Assembly: GCA_002412625.1 (NCBI GenBank)
Contig: DHVK01000022.1
Location: 1 to 64,000 of the forward strand
Source: Cloacimonetes bacterium UBA5210
GTDB taxonomy: Bacteria > Cloacimonadota > Cloacimonadia > Cloacimonadales > Cloacimonadaceae
Direction: 5' to 3'
DNA length: 64,000 nt
In this document: in pieces, positions 51,647-60,430 of the stretch
How positions within the stretch are numbered: position 1 is the first letter of the stretch
Layout of the letters: each line of letters begins with the position of its first letter
Notes under the pieces: generated by a model
The model's input: only the letters and a program-made list of their open reading frames with translations
Database searches by the model: none
Told to the model about the DNA's origin: nothing
Made by a program: the position numbers and the translations under genes

Positions 51647-52773
51647 GCCTCATCCTGCTCCTGTTTGCTAGCCTGTCCCTCTTTGCGCAAGGGCGCAAGG
51701 ATTTTAGTAACCTGGAAACCTTGTATCGAACCGGGAAGACCTCCGAGGCTGAAAGCCTGCTGGGGACTTTGAAGCCAAGCAAGGACGAAGAACGCGCTCT
51801 GGTGCAATACTATACAGCTCTGCTAAAAAAGAACCAGGCGGAGGCATTGACGCTGTTGAATGCTTGCGCAAACGCATACCCCCAAACGCCTCATGGGCAA
51901 CTGGCCATGCTGGAAGCTGCCAAGTTTTATATCTTGGACAGAGACATGCAGAAGGCTCAGGCCCTGCTCCGCCGTATCAATTCCGCGGACATTGTGGAGC
52001 GCTTCTATTGGTCTGCGGTTGTGTTTTACTGGCTGGATGACTTTGCTTCCGCCATCGCAAACGCTGAAAACTACATGCGCCTCAGCCCCAATGGGAAAGA
52101 AGCGGAAAACGCGCTGCACTTGATCTCGGATGCATATATCGGCCAAAGAAAGTACCAAAGTGCGGTTTCCAGCCTCAGCAAAGTATCCCGCTTGAAGGAC
52201 TACGACAAACAGTACTACTTTTACAAACTCGGTCTCGCCCACGAACTCAACCAAAATGCCAGAGAAGCCCTGAACGCCTATCGGGAAGGCTATGAACTGG
52301 ATAAATATTCTCAAAACGCCTTCAACATCGAAGAACACTTGTTTGCTATGCGGAGTCGAGCGCCTTCCCTGGACCTCAGCTTCTTGTATCCCTACAGCCC
52401 CCTGGAAATCAAACCGGAAGTAGCTGCGGATAGCACCAAAGGCCTGCCTCAGAGCTTGGTTGATAGCCATGGTACCGTTCCCCCGATACCGGATTTGCCG
52501 CCCATAGACCAAAATCAAGCCATCAAGCTGCCCGCTAAACCTACTCAGGGGTTTTTCCTCCAAGCAGGCAGGTTTTCGGTGGAAGGCAACGCTGAACGCC
52601 TTAGCCGCGGGATCAGAGAGATGAAACTTCCTGCCTCCTATTATGAGGATAAATCCCAAGCCCAGACTACTTGGGTGGTTCTGGCAGGTCCATTTCAGAC
52701 TTCCGAGGACACCGATCGCGCCCGCATACGGCTCACCAACAGCGAGATTAACAGCTTCATCGTTCAATATTAA
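51634..52773 (+). CDS. Secreted TPR-repeat protein with SPOR domain
   Basis: This 379-residue protein has a signal peptide (LSLILLLFASLSLFAQG), TPR-like helices (about 25-240) such as FYWSAVVFYWLDDFASAIA, and a C-terminal SPOR domain (about 305-379, FFLQAGRFSVEGNAERLSR, WVVLAGPFQ). SPOR domains bind denuded peptidoglycan at division sites, so it probably acts in the periplasm. The start at 51634 begins the signal peptide and overlaps the U32 gene by 13 bases. Its stop overlaps mutS (TAATG). Confidence 0.82.
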   Translation: MRRLSLILLLFASLSLFAQGRKDFSNLETLYRTGKTSEAESLLGTLKPSKDEERALVQYYTALLKKNQAEALTLLNACANAYPQTPHGQLAMLEAAKFYILDRDMQKAQALLRRINSADIVERFYWSAVVFYWLDDFASAIANAENYMRLSPNGKEAENALHLISDAYIGQRKYQSAVSSLSKVSRLKDYDKQYYFYKLGLAHELNQNAREALNAYREGYELDKYSQNAFNIEEHLFAMRSRAPSLDLSFLYPYSPLEIKPEVAADSTKGLPQSLVDSHGTVPPIPDLPPIDQNQAIKLPAKPTQGFFLQAGRFSVEGNAERLSRGIREMKLPASYYEDKSQAQTTWVVLAGPFQTSEDTDRARIRLTNSEINSFIVQY

Positions 52774-55403
52774 TGGATAAAACAAAGCTCACCCCAATGT
52801 TGCGCCAGTTTTACGAGGTGAAGGACGCTCATCCGGATAAACTCGTGCTGTTCCGCATGGGAGATTTCTACGAGACCTTCTTTGAAGATGCGATCACCGC
52901 GTCCAGAATCCTGAACATCACTCTCACCACCCGCAACAAGAACGACGACAACCCCGTACCGCTTGCCGGATTCCCCTATCACGCGCTGGATAACTATCTG
53001 GACAAACTGATTAAAAGTGGGCTGAAGGTAGCCATTTGTGAACAAACAGAAGACCCCAAAAAGGCAGTCGGCCTGGTCAAGCGTGAAGTTACCGAGATCA
53101 TTACCCCCGGTGCGGTGCTGGATCAAAACCTGCTGGAGGGAAACGCGAACGTATTTCTCTGCTCTCTATTTCGCCACGACAAGTTCAAGCATTGCGGGCT
53201 TGCCTCTCTGGATCTCTCCACCGGCGAGTTTTTCTTTACCGAAGTCCACGAAGCGGAAGTAGCCAATGAGCTGCAACGCCTGAGACCGGCAGAGATCTTG
53301 GTGGATAACCCTGCCAACGAAGCCTTTGTTAAAAACCTGAAGCTGGAGCATGAACCAACAATCAGCATCTTTGACCACTGGCAGTTTCAACCTGCTGAAG
53401 CCAAAGCGCTGCTAAAGCAGCATTTTGGTGTGAGCAGCCTGGAACCCTTCGGCGCGCATAATCGTGTGGCGGGCGCCACCGCAGCCGGAGGCGCTCTGGC
53501 ATATGTGATGAGCCTCTACCGGGTGCCCCTGGCGCATATCACTGCCTTGCGCTATTACTCTCTCACCCATTATATGCAGCTGGACGAAATCAGCCGCCGT
53601 AATCTGGAATTGATCCGCAGCATCCGCTACGGCAGCCGGCATGGCAGCCTGCTCAGCGTGATCGACCAGACCCAAACCCCCATGGGTGGCCGCTTGCTGC
53701 AACAATGGCTCTTGCACCCCCTGATCGACCTTGAGCAAATCCTGAAACGCCAAAGCGTGATCTCGGCCTTCATCAGGCAAACAGCCTATTTGAAGGATAT
53801 CCGCACATCCCTGCGCGAAATCGGCGACATCTCGCGCATTGTCTCGCGTCTGGGCTCTTTGCGCATCAATCCCCGCGAACTTCTGGCTCTGCGCGGCTAT
53901 CTGCTCAGTGCCCGCGAGCTGAAGCAGAAGCTGGCCATCTTTAACGAAGAGCTCTTTGCAGAGTGGATTGGCATCCTGGATACCTTTTCGGATATTGAAG
54001 CTGCCATTGACAGCGCTATCGCAGAAAACCCTCCGGTGACCATCACCGATGGCGGGATCTTTCGCAAGGGATATCAGGATGATCTGGATGAACTGATGGA
54101 TCTGGTGCACGATGGTAAAAGCTGGATTGCCCGCCTGGAAGAAGACGAGAAACGCAAGACCGGAATCTCCAGCCTGAAGGTAGGCTACAACCGCGTTTTT
54201 GGCTATTACATCGAAGTAACCGCAGCCCATAAAAGCAAGGTTCCGGATTACTATATTCCAAAGCAGACCCTGGTCAATTCGGAACGCTACATCTCCCCCC
54301 GGCTGAAAGAATTTGAAGCCAAAGTGCTATCCAGCGAAGAAAAGATCAAGAATCTGGAGTATGAGCTCTACAAGGAGCTGCGCACCCAGCTTGCCGCCCA
54401 TCTCCCCCGCCTTCAGAAGCTGAGTGATGTGATCGCGGAATCCGATGTCTTCAGTTCCCTTGCCTTTTTAGCCTGGCAAAACCACTATTCCTGCCCCATC
54501 TTCACCGAAGCCCGGGATCTGCATATCGATGCCGGACGCCATCCTGTGATCGAGAAACTAATGGGTGAAGCAGAGTTCATTCCAAACGATACCAGGCTGG
54601 ACTATCCTGATACCTGCGTAGCACTGATCACCGGACCGAACATGGCGGGAAAATCCACCTATCTGCGGCAGGTTGGGCTCCTGGTTATCCTCGCTCAGAT
54701 GGGCAGCTACGTCCCGGCAAAGTCGATCCGCCTGCCAATCTTTGACCGTGTCTTCACCCGGGTAGGAGCATCAGACAACCTTGCTCAAGGGCAAAGCACC
54801 TTCCTGGTAGAGATGATCGAAACCGCAAACATCATGAACTCTGCCACATCCCAATCCTTGATTCTGTTGGATGAAATCGGACGCGGAACCTCCACCTTCG
54901 ACGGCCTCAGCCTGGCATGGGCGATCATCGAACAGATTCAGCGCCAGATCAAAGCCCTCACACTTTTTGCCACCCACTACCACGAACTTACCGAATTGGA
55001 AAACATCTATCCCGAAATCAAGAACTACAACGTGGCGGTTAAACTATTCAACGAACAAATGATCTTTATCCGTAAGATCGAACGCGGAGGCGCAGACCAA
55101 AGCTACGGCATCCAGGTAGCGCGTCTGGCCGGAATTCCACCCAAGGTTATCCGCCGGGCTCAGGAAATCCTGAAAAACCTGGAGGAACACGAAATCAGCC
55201 CCCAGGGTCTGACCGCCAGCCTACGCAAAAAGCTGGCAAACTCCACTCCGCAATTGGAAATCTTTGAAGTTATGTTCGATAAAGCCAACGAAAACGAACA
55301 CCTGATCACCAAGATCAAGGATATCGAGCTCGAAAGCACAAGCCCCATTGCCGCCTGGCAATTACTCCAAGAACTACAGAATGATCTTTTAGGAGAATCA
55401 TGA
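52773..55403 (+). CDS. mutS: DNA mismatch repair protein MutS
   Basis: This 876-residue mismatch-recognition ATPase has the mismatch-contact motif GDFYETFFEDA (Phe-x-Glu) near residue 30, the connector, lever and clamp domains, and an ATPase domain with Walker A GPNMAGKST (about 621-629), LLDEIGRGTSTFDGLSLAWA and TLFATHYHEL. The length is typical of MutS1. No mutL is nearby. It overlaps the SPOR-protein gene and the following lipoprotein gene by a few bases (TAATG, ATGA). Confidence 0.97.
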   Translation: MDKTKLTPMLRQFYEVKDAHPDKLVLFRMGDFYETFFEDAITASRILNITLTTRNKNDDNPVPLAGFPYHALDNYLDKLIKSGLKVAICEQTEDPKKAVGLVKREVTEIITPGAVLDQNLLEGNANVFLCSLFRHDKFKHCGLASLDLSTGEFFFTEVHEAEVANELQRLRPAEILVDNPANEAFVKNLKLEHEPTISIFDHWQFQPAEAKALLKQHFGVSSLEPFGAHNRVAGATAAGGALAYVMSLYRVPLAHITALRYYSLTHYMQLDEISRRNLELIRSIRYGSRHGSLLSVIDQTQTPMGGRLLQQWLLHPLIDLEQILKRQSVISAFIRQTAYLKDIRTSLREIGDISRIVSRLGSLRINPRELLALRGYLLSARELKQKLAIFNEELFAEWIGILDTFSDIEAAIDSAIAENPPVTITDGGIFRKGYQDDLDELMDLVHDGKSWIARLEEDEKRKTGISSLKVGYNRVFGYYIEVTAAHKSKVPDYYIPKQTLVNSERYISPRLKEFEAKVLSSEEKIKNLEYELYKELRTQLAAHLPRLQKLSDVIAESDVFSSLAFLAWQNHYSCPIFTEARDLHIDAGRHPVIEKLMGEAEFIPNDTRLDYPDTCVALITGPNMAGKSTYLRQVGLLVILAQMGSYVPAKSIRLPIFDRVFTRVGASDNLAQGQSTFLVEMIETANIMNSATSQSLILLDEIGRGTSTFDGLSLAWAIIEQIQRQIKALTLFATHYHELTELENIYPEIKNYNVAVKLFNEQMIFIRKIERGGADQSYGIQVARLAGIPPKVIRRAQEILKNLEEHEISPQGLTASLRKKLANSTPQLEIFEVMFDKANENEHLITKIKDIELESTSPIAAWQLLQELQNDLLGES

Positions 55404-57100
55404 AACGATACATCATTATCTCGCTAATCCTCTTATCACTATTCGCTTGCGCCGGCCCCCGGGGAGATGCCGCCGGTATCATCAACTCCGAACGTATCTC
55501 TTATCCGGATTTTATCCATTCCTACCAGGGACACACGGCAAACTTTCAACAAACCAATCAGCGCATGCCGAACGCGGATGAAAAAAAAGCCATCTTTCAG
55601 AATACATGGAAGAACATCAGCACCCACGTTATCCTGAAGGACTATTTTAAGCGCTATCAGATCACGGTTAGCGAGCAAGAGGTCATCGACTCCCTGATGG
55701 CAAACATCCCCACTATCGTGACCAATAACCCCGCCTTCACCGTGAACGGCAAATTTGATCGCGAGCTCTATTATCAATCTATCCGCTACGACAGCCCGAT
55801 AAACATGAGCGGCATCCGGCGCAACTATTACGAGTACTACGTCCCGGTGCAAAAGCTGAAAGACCGGCTGATCAACGAAGACCTGCGTAACACCAGGAAG
55901 ATCGGCAGAATTGCCGAAATCGCCGTCAGTAAGGCCGATTTTGATCTGGTCGTGTTTGATCCCCAGGCGATGGAGCCGATCATCAGCGATAGTGAGATCG
56001 AAACGTTCTACAAACGAAATCTGCAACGTTTCGCCATGGATCCGGTGTATGCGGTTGAATACCTCAGCCTTCCGGTGAACCCTTTGGAAGCAGATTTCAT
56101 CTACACCAAAGCTGTAACCGACAGCATCTATGAGCAAGTCATGGCCGGTAAAAGCCTCGATTCCGTAATTCTGGAACGCAGCGCGCAGCTGCCGGGCATC
56201 ACCCTTTCTGAACCCGGCTTTGTGCGCATCGAAAACATCGACCCGGACACGCTGCCCGTTCTGGAATCTCTGCCTGATAACGCCCACAGCCGTCCGATCC
56301 CGGTGGGCAGAGGATTTGCCATCTATCAGAAACTGCAACGCACAAAATCCATGCTCAGCTATCGCGCCCTCCAGATCCCGCCCATCCTTTCCCCTTCCAC
56401 CATCAACATTCAGTATAGCCAGGCATTGGGTGCGCTTAGTCTGTCGAAGAACCTGGGCATCGGCCTTGCCGCGGAAGAGCTTGGCCTGGAACTTGTCAAG
56501 CACAAAGACCTCAGCGTCAACGACCTCTGGTATGCGGATAAACTGATTGTGGAAATGGTGAATACGCAATTGTTGGAACGCAAAAAAGGAGACTTCCTGG
56601 ATCCTCTGTATTCCACAATCACCGGAAGCTGGCTGGTGATTCGCCTCTCCGAAAACATGGTGAACCGGGTTTACCCGCTCTCTGAAGTGAAGCAGCTCAT
56701 TGTTCCGGAAATCCTCCAGACTCGCAGAATGCATCTGGCGGAGCAGAAAGCAAGGGAATGGCTGAGCGAAAATCCTGATTTCAAACCCCTTCCCGGCAAA
56801 GACAATGTCCAGCGTTTCACAAAAGCCGGCATTGACAGCGAATATGCCGGACACGCACTCGATCTGGTATATGTGGAAGCCCTGCAACGGCATCTGCAGA
56901 AGAAAGCGCCTCAGGTGCATAAACTGGGCAGCCTGCACGTCATCCTCATCCCCACCGCCTATTACCCTCAAAAGGGACAGAAAGCCGAGCTTGCGACCAT
57001 TAAAAGCCTTTATACACGTCAGCTTGACCCGAATTGGTTCGAAAACTGGATGCAGGATAAACGCGATAAAGCTCGCGTGCACATCTTTGTGAAACCATGA
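55400..57100 (+). CDS. SurA/PpiD-like periplasmic lipoprotein chaperone
   Basis: This 566-residue protein has a lipoprotein signal (LILLSLFAC, lipobox C17) followed by a SurA_N-type helical domain (about 25-180), one or two parvulin-like segments (for example MDPVYAVEYLSLPVNPLEAD) and a helical C-terminus. The general layout resembles PpiD/SurA peptidyl-prolyl isomerase family chaperones for outer-membrane proteins, but the parvulin active-site residues are not obvious, so it may be a chaperone without isomerase activity. A long antisense frame (55439-57082) overlaps it and is judged spurious. It is coupled to mutS and tadA by ATGA overlaps. Confidence 0.75.
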   Translation: MKRYIIISLILLSLFACAGPRGDAAGIINSERISYPDFIHSYQGHTANFQQTNQRMPNADEKKAIFQNTWKNISTHVILKDYFKRYQITVSEQEVIDSLMANIPTIVTNNPAFTVNGKFDRELYYQSIRYDSPINMSGIRRNYYEYYVPVQKLKDRLINEDLRNTRKIGRIAEIAVSKADFDLVVFDPQAMEPIISDSEIETFYKRNLQRFAMDPVYAVEYLSLPVNPLEADFIYTKAVTDSIYEQVMAGKSLDSVILERSAQLPGITLSEPGFVRIENIDPDTLPVLESLPDNAHSRPIPVGRGFAIYQKLQRTKSMLSYRALQIPPILSPSTINIQYSQALGALSLSKNLGIGLAAEELGLELVKHKDLSVNDLWYADKLIVEMVNTQLLERKKGDFLDPLYSTITGSWLVIRLSENMVNRVYPLSEVKQLIVPEILQTRRMHLAEQKAREWLSENPDFKPLPGKDNVQRFTKAGIDSEYAGHALDLVYVEALQRHLQKKAPQVHKLGSLHVILIPTAYYPQKGQKAELATIKSLYTRQLDPNWFENWMQDKRDKARVHIFVKP

Positions 57101-57540
57101 CCGATCTGCACTTTATGACCGAAGCCCTTGGCGAAGCCATGCGTGCCGCTGCTGAGGACGAAGTCCCCGTCGGTGCTTGCCTGGTAAGAGATGGCGAGAT
57201 CGTGCTGCGCAACCATAACCGCACCAAGCAGCTCAACAACCCCCTTGCTCATGCCGAAAAACTGATCCTGGACGAAGCAGAGGCCATGGGCATCAAGTAT
57301 CTGCAGGATTATACCCTCTACGTGAGCCTTGAGCCATGTTTAATGTGCAGCGGTGCCATCATCTTGGCGCGGGTCGGGCGCGTGGTCTATGGCTGTGCCG
57401 ACCCCAAAGCGGGTGCTGCAGGCTCTATCTATCAGACATTTCTGGATAAAAGTTTCAACCATCATCCCGCTCTCAAAACCGGGGTTCTGAGCGATCAATG
57501 CGCTTTGGTCTTGACAGATTTCTTCAAAAATAAACGGTGA
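57097..57540 (+). CDS. tadA: tRNA adenosine-34 deaminase TadA
   Basis: This 147-residue zinc deaminase converts A34 of tRNA-Arg(ACG) to inosine. The active-site H52-A-E54 and P80-C81-LMC84 zinc motif are intact, and ARVGRVVYGCADPKAGAAGS is the family signature. Length is normal. It overlaps the lipoprotein gene by four bases and ends 10 bases before tRNA-Ser. Confidence 0.93.
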   Translation: MTDLHFMTEALGEAMRAAAEDEVPVGACLVRDGEIVLRNHNRTKQLNNPLAHAEKLILDEAEAMGIKYLQDYTLYVSLEPCLMCSGAIILARVGRVVYGCADPKAGAAGSIYQTFLDKSFNHHPALKTGVLSDQCALVLTDFFKNKR

Positions 57541-57550
57541 ACACATGCGC

Positions 57551-57640
57551 GGAGAGTTGCCGGAGCGGTTGAACGGGGCGGTCTCGAAAACCGTTGTATC
57601 CTCACGGGTACCCAGGGTTCGAATCCCTGACTCTCCGCCA
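57551..57640 (+). tRNA. tRNA-Ser (anticodon CGA)
   Basis: A class II tRNA of 90 bases: acceptor GGAGAGT/ACTCTCC, anticodon loop CTCGAAA (anticodon CGA, reading TCG), a long variable arm, T-loop TTCGAAT, discriminator G and an encoded CCA at 57638-57640. It is preceded by tadA (10 bases) and followed by a T-run (57641-57647), then a kinase gene whose start lies 14 bases away. Confidence 0.95.
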
Positions 57641-57654
57641 TTTTTTTGGGGGCC

Positions 57655-58620
57655 ATGATGCAAGGCTTCCCCCCAGAACTAATCCACACTGCGGCAGAGC
57701 TCTACGCGCTTCACCAGCCTCCCGCGTTCTTTGCCCGCAGCCATCAACATTCCCGGGGCTGCTTGTATGAAACCGGCAGCTACATCCTGAAGATCCTCCG
57801 CACAGACAAGCCCTCAGACATCTCCACAGCTGAAAAGCGCGTCCGTTTTGCCCGCTATCTCCAATCCAATGGGCTTTTGTGCCAGAACTTTATCTATTCT
57901 AAGCAGCATAAACTTGTGGAACTGATGAAGTTCCAAGGAGAATACTTTCTGATCTCGGCCTGGCTGAAGATCGAGGCTCTGCCGCACGCCGATCTGCACC
58001 CCAATCAGCTAACAGACTACTATCTAAACTGGGCTAAGCTGCTGGCAGACACGCATCGGCTCTCGCCCCATTTTCGGGGCAATACTCCTCCACATTGGCA
58101 CTCTGAATGGCAAGCCTGCTACGATTCGCTCCCGGATGAAGATGTCAAATCCCCGCTCATGACCCTGAAAAAGAGCCTGGACAAGCGAGACTCTTCTGCG
58201 GCAAACTTCGGCTTCATCCATAATGACGCGCATCCCAAGAACATCCTGGAAAACGCGGAGGGATTGCACCTCATCGATTTTGACCGAAGCTGCACGCATT
58301 TCTTTGTCCAGGATATCGCCAACGCGATCTATAGCGAGTTTTCCCGCGTCAACTTCCACTCTGCGCACACCGCAACCACGGAAGAAATGGCAGAGTATTT
58401 CCTAAAACCATTTTTACGCGCCTATCTGCAAGCCTATCCCTTGCCGGCAGAAGATCTCCGGGATCTGGAGACCTTTCTGTATTATCGGCAGATTATCATG
58501 TTTGGCATATTTTACCGCGAAATCGAAGCCGCAGCCCCGGAATACTTGGCGATCTTCAGAGAGAACATACTTTCACGGAAACCCTTTCTGGAGCTGGATA
58601 TTGCGGCGCTTTGTAGTTAG
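57655..58620 (+). CDS. APH/choline-kinase-fold phosphotransferase
   Basis: This 321-residue protein has the aminoglycoside-phosphotransferase (APH) kinase fold. The catalytic HxDxxxxN loop is present as IHNDAHPKNIL (about 196-206), and HLIDFDRS supplies the metal-binding Asp. The N-lobe contains YILKILRT, with a candidate ATP-binding Lys. Family members phosphorylate small molecules or, more rarely, proteins; the substrate cannot be told and resistance should not be assumed. I chose the ATG at 57655 after a G-run; a TTG at 57646 is an alternative. It starts 14 bases after tRNA-Ser. Confidence 0.82.
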   Translation: MMQGFPPELIHTAAELYALHQPPAFFARSHQHSRGCLYETGSYILKILRTDKPSDISTAEKRVRFARYLQSNGLLCQNFIYSKQHKLVELMKFQGEYFLISAWLKIEALPHADLHPNQLTDYYLNWAKLLADTHRLSPHFRGNTPPHWHSEWQACYDSLPDEDVKSPLMTLKKSLDKRDSSAANFGFIHNDAHPKNILENAEGLHLIDFDRSCTHFFVQDIANAIYSEFSRVNFHSAHTATTEEMAEYFLKPFLRAYLQAYPLPAEDLRDLETFLYYRQIIMFGIFYREIEAAAPEYLAIFRENILSRKPFLELDIAALCS

Positions 58621-58689
58621 ACCTTGGCTATTAGGGCTTGCTTGAGGAGTTGCTGGCGGGGATCGCAGGCAATGCATTGCTGGTCGATA

Positions 58690-58723
58690 ATTGGCAGAAA
58701 AACGTGCGAGACGCTCGCGTTCC
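58690..58723 (+). repeat. Family A repeat, fourth copy
   Basis: ATTGGCAGAAAAACG and the tail ending GCGTTCC match the arms at 5329-5363, 5447-5481 and 11591-11627. Confidence 0.6.
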
Positions 58724-58768
58724 ACTCGCAATTAAGCTCGCATTAAGCTATTGTTAAGCTGTCATTCT

Positions 58769-58799
58769 CCCATGCCCATAGCACGATAAGGGCATAAAA
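58769..58799. repeat. Family B repeat
   Basis: CCCATGCCCATAGCACGATA then AGGGCATAAAA closely matches 5515-5545. It follows the family A copy by about 45 bases, the same A-then-B order seen at 5447-5570. Confidence 0.55.
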
Positions 58800-58902
58800 C
58801 CAGCTTCAACTCAAGGCAAGAACACAAGTATCGGGCAAGCGATCCGGCTCAGTTCTCACGGATTGCAGCAGTTGCCCTTTTTCTGCTGCCCATGTCCAGC
58901 CC

Positions 58903-58943
58903 TTGAAGACTTCCTGAGCCAGGCTCAAGATGTCCTCAGGAGA
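58903..58943. repeat. Family C repeat, second copy
   Basis: TTGAAGACTTCCTGAGCC and the following GGCTC and TCAGGAGA match 3966-4006 with the same spacing. The gap 58621-59203 that holds it, families A and B and the rex promoter has no gene I can support. Confidence 0.55.
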
Positions 58944-59107
58944 TCATCGGGAGCCTAAGCGCAGCGTAGGACTCGGGACAAAACAAAGCGATTGTAAATG
59001 GATCCGCATTATGAGCATCCGCATCTTTTTGCCACTCTCCAAGGTGCCTTTATTCACTTTTCAACAATGCCTTAGCTCTATATCGATATAAATTGAGTAG
59101 ATTTATC

Positions 59108-59136
59108 TTGACAAATTATGTCGTTCTACAATTATC
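59108..59136 (+). promoter_or_regulatory. Candidate rex promoter
   Basis: TTGACA at 59108-59113 followed after 17 bases by ATTATC (59131-59136). The -10 is poor, and the alternative TACAAT at 59127 is too close. The leader to the rex start is about 60 bases. No clear Rex box was found. Confidence 0.4.
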
Positions 59137-59203
59137 GATTCAGGCCTGCGGATAATAAGCCGTTACGCTAAGAATAAACAAAAATTTGTGCCGAGGAGAC
59201 TAC

Positions 59204-59851
59204 ATGGACGCAATCCCACTTTTGACACTGAAAAGGCTACCCCGATACCTTGAAGCGTTATACCGTTTCAAGCGGGCAGGGCTGAAGATGGTATCTGCTA
59301 CCAAAATTGCCATTTTCACTGATGTTCATATGACTCAAGTGCGCAAGGACTTATCCTTCACCGGAGTGGTAGGCACGCCCAAAATCGGGCACAAGATTGA
59401 TGAGCTGATTATGGCCATTGAGAAGTGTCTGAATTGGAACGATGTTACCTCCTGTTTCCTGGTGGGGGTCGGACATCTCGGCAAGGCTCTGATGGGCTAT
59501 CAGGAGCTTCATAAAAAGGGCTTGCGCATTATCGCCGCCTTCGATTCCAAACCCGAACTTGCCGGAACCTACTATCAGGGCATCCAGATTTATCCGATGG
59601 AGAAGTTTACCAACTTGCTTTCCCGGTTGCATGTGCATATCGGAATCCTGACCGTACCATCGGAATCAGCGCAAGATGTAGCTGATACAATGGTGGCAAA
59701 CGGAGTGATCGCGATCTGGAACTTCACCCCGGTTCACCTTGCCTTGCCGGACGACATCATCGTAGAAAACGTGGACATGAGCTCATCCTTGGCAGTGCTC
59801 TCGCGCAGAGTAGCCGAGAAGCTGCACGTAGAGAACCCTCCTTTCAAATAG
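59204..59851 (+). CDS. rex: Redox-sensing transcriptional repressor Rex
   Basis: This 215-residue repressor senses the NADH/NAD+ ratio. An N-terminal winged helix (about 1-80, ATKIAIFTDVHMTQVRKDLS with FTGVVG) binds DNA, and a Rossmann domain (about 85-200, LVGVGHLGKALMGY) binds NAD(H); the C-terminal helix swaps between subunits. The ATG at 59204 has GAGGAG upstream, better than the upstream TTG. It lies next to the NADH-dependent hydrogenase genes, an arrangement that suggests Rex controls them, although no clear operator was seen. Confidence 0.94.
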   Translation: MDAIPLLTLKRLPRYLEALYRFKRAGLKMVSATKIAIFTDVHMTQVRKDLSFTGVVGTPKIGHKIDELIMAIEKCLNWNDVTSCFLVGVGHLGKALMGYQELHKKGLRIIAAFDSKPELAGTYYQGIQIYPMEKFTNLLSRLHVHIGILTVPSESAQDVADTMVANGVIAIWNFTPVHLALPDDIIVENVDMSSSLAVLSRRVAEKLHVENPPFK

Positions 59852-59929
59852 ACAATCACCCGTCGAATTCCAAAAAGCCAAGCTTATCCCAAAAAACATT
59901 AAAAAAAAAATACATAGACAGGAGTAAAC

Positions 59930-60430
59930 ATGAGTGCCGAATACGCAGCCGCTCACAGCTTCAACAAGGTTATTGAGATCCTGGATCGTTACGACAGAAG
60001 CGAATCCAAGATCATCCCGATCCTGCAGGCAGTTCAGGAAGAATATCGCTATCTGCCCCAGGAAGTTCTTACTTTTATCGCGACCTCGCTCCGCATCTCC
60101 CCCGCCAGACTCTATGGAGTAGCAACCTTTTACAGCCACTTCTCTTTGGAACCCAAGGGCAAACACATTTTGAAGATGTGTGATGGTACGGCCTGCCACG
60201 TCCGTGGCTCTTCCGCGGTGATTGATGCCCTGCGTGATAAACTGAAGCTAACAACGAAGAAAATCACCACTGACGACATGATGTTCACCTTTGAGACTGT
60301 CTCATGTCTAGGTGCATGCGGTCTGGCTCCGGTGCTGGTAGTGGATGAGAATATCTACGGACAGGTTAGTCCGGAACAAGCCTTGGGCTTGGTCAATGAT
60401 ATCATCGAAAAGGAGAAACAGAATGCCTAA
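59930..60430 (+). CDS. hydC: NADH-dependent [FeFe]-hydrogenase subunit HydC (NuoE-like)
   Basis: This 166-residue protein is the small thioredoxin-like [2Fe-2S] subunit of a trimeric hydrogenase, similar to NuoE. Cysteine pairs C-D-G-T-A-C (in KMCDGTACHVRG) and C-L-G-A-C (in TVSCLGACGLAP) bind the cluster. CAGGAG precedes the ATG. The stop overlaps hydB by 8 bases. It passes electrons between the HydB flavin unit and HydA. Confidence 0.92.
   Translation: MSAEYAAAHSFNKVIEILDRYDRSESKIIPILQAVQEEYRYLPQEVLTFIATSLRISPARLYGVATFYSHFSLEPKGKHILKMCDGTACHVRGSSAVIDALRDKLKLTTKKITTDDMMFTFETVSCLGACGLAPVLVVDENIYGQVSPEQALGLVNDIIEKEKQNA

Noticed and set aside
55439..57082. 547-residue antisense open frame across the SurA/PpiD-like gene
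   Set aside because: It is exactly antisense to a well-supported lipoprotein gene, has no family motif, and is rich in His/Asp/Arg, as expected of a reverse-strand shadow in GC-balanced coding DNA.
59178..59189. ACAAAAATTTGT as a possible Rex operator
   Set aside because: The arms are only 5 bases and it lacks the TTGTGA-n-TCACAA pattern of known Rex sites. It also lies within 15 bases of the start codon.
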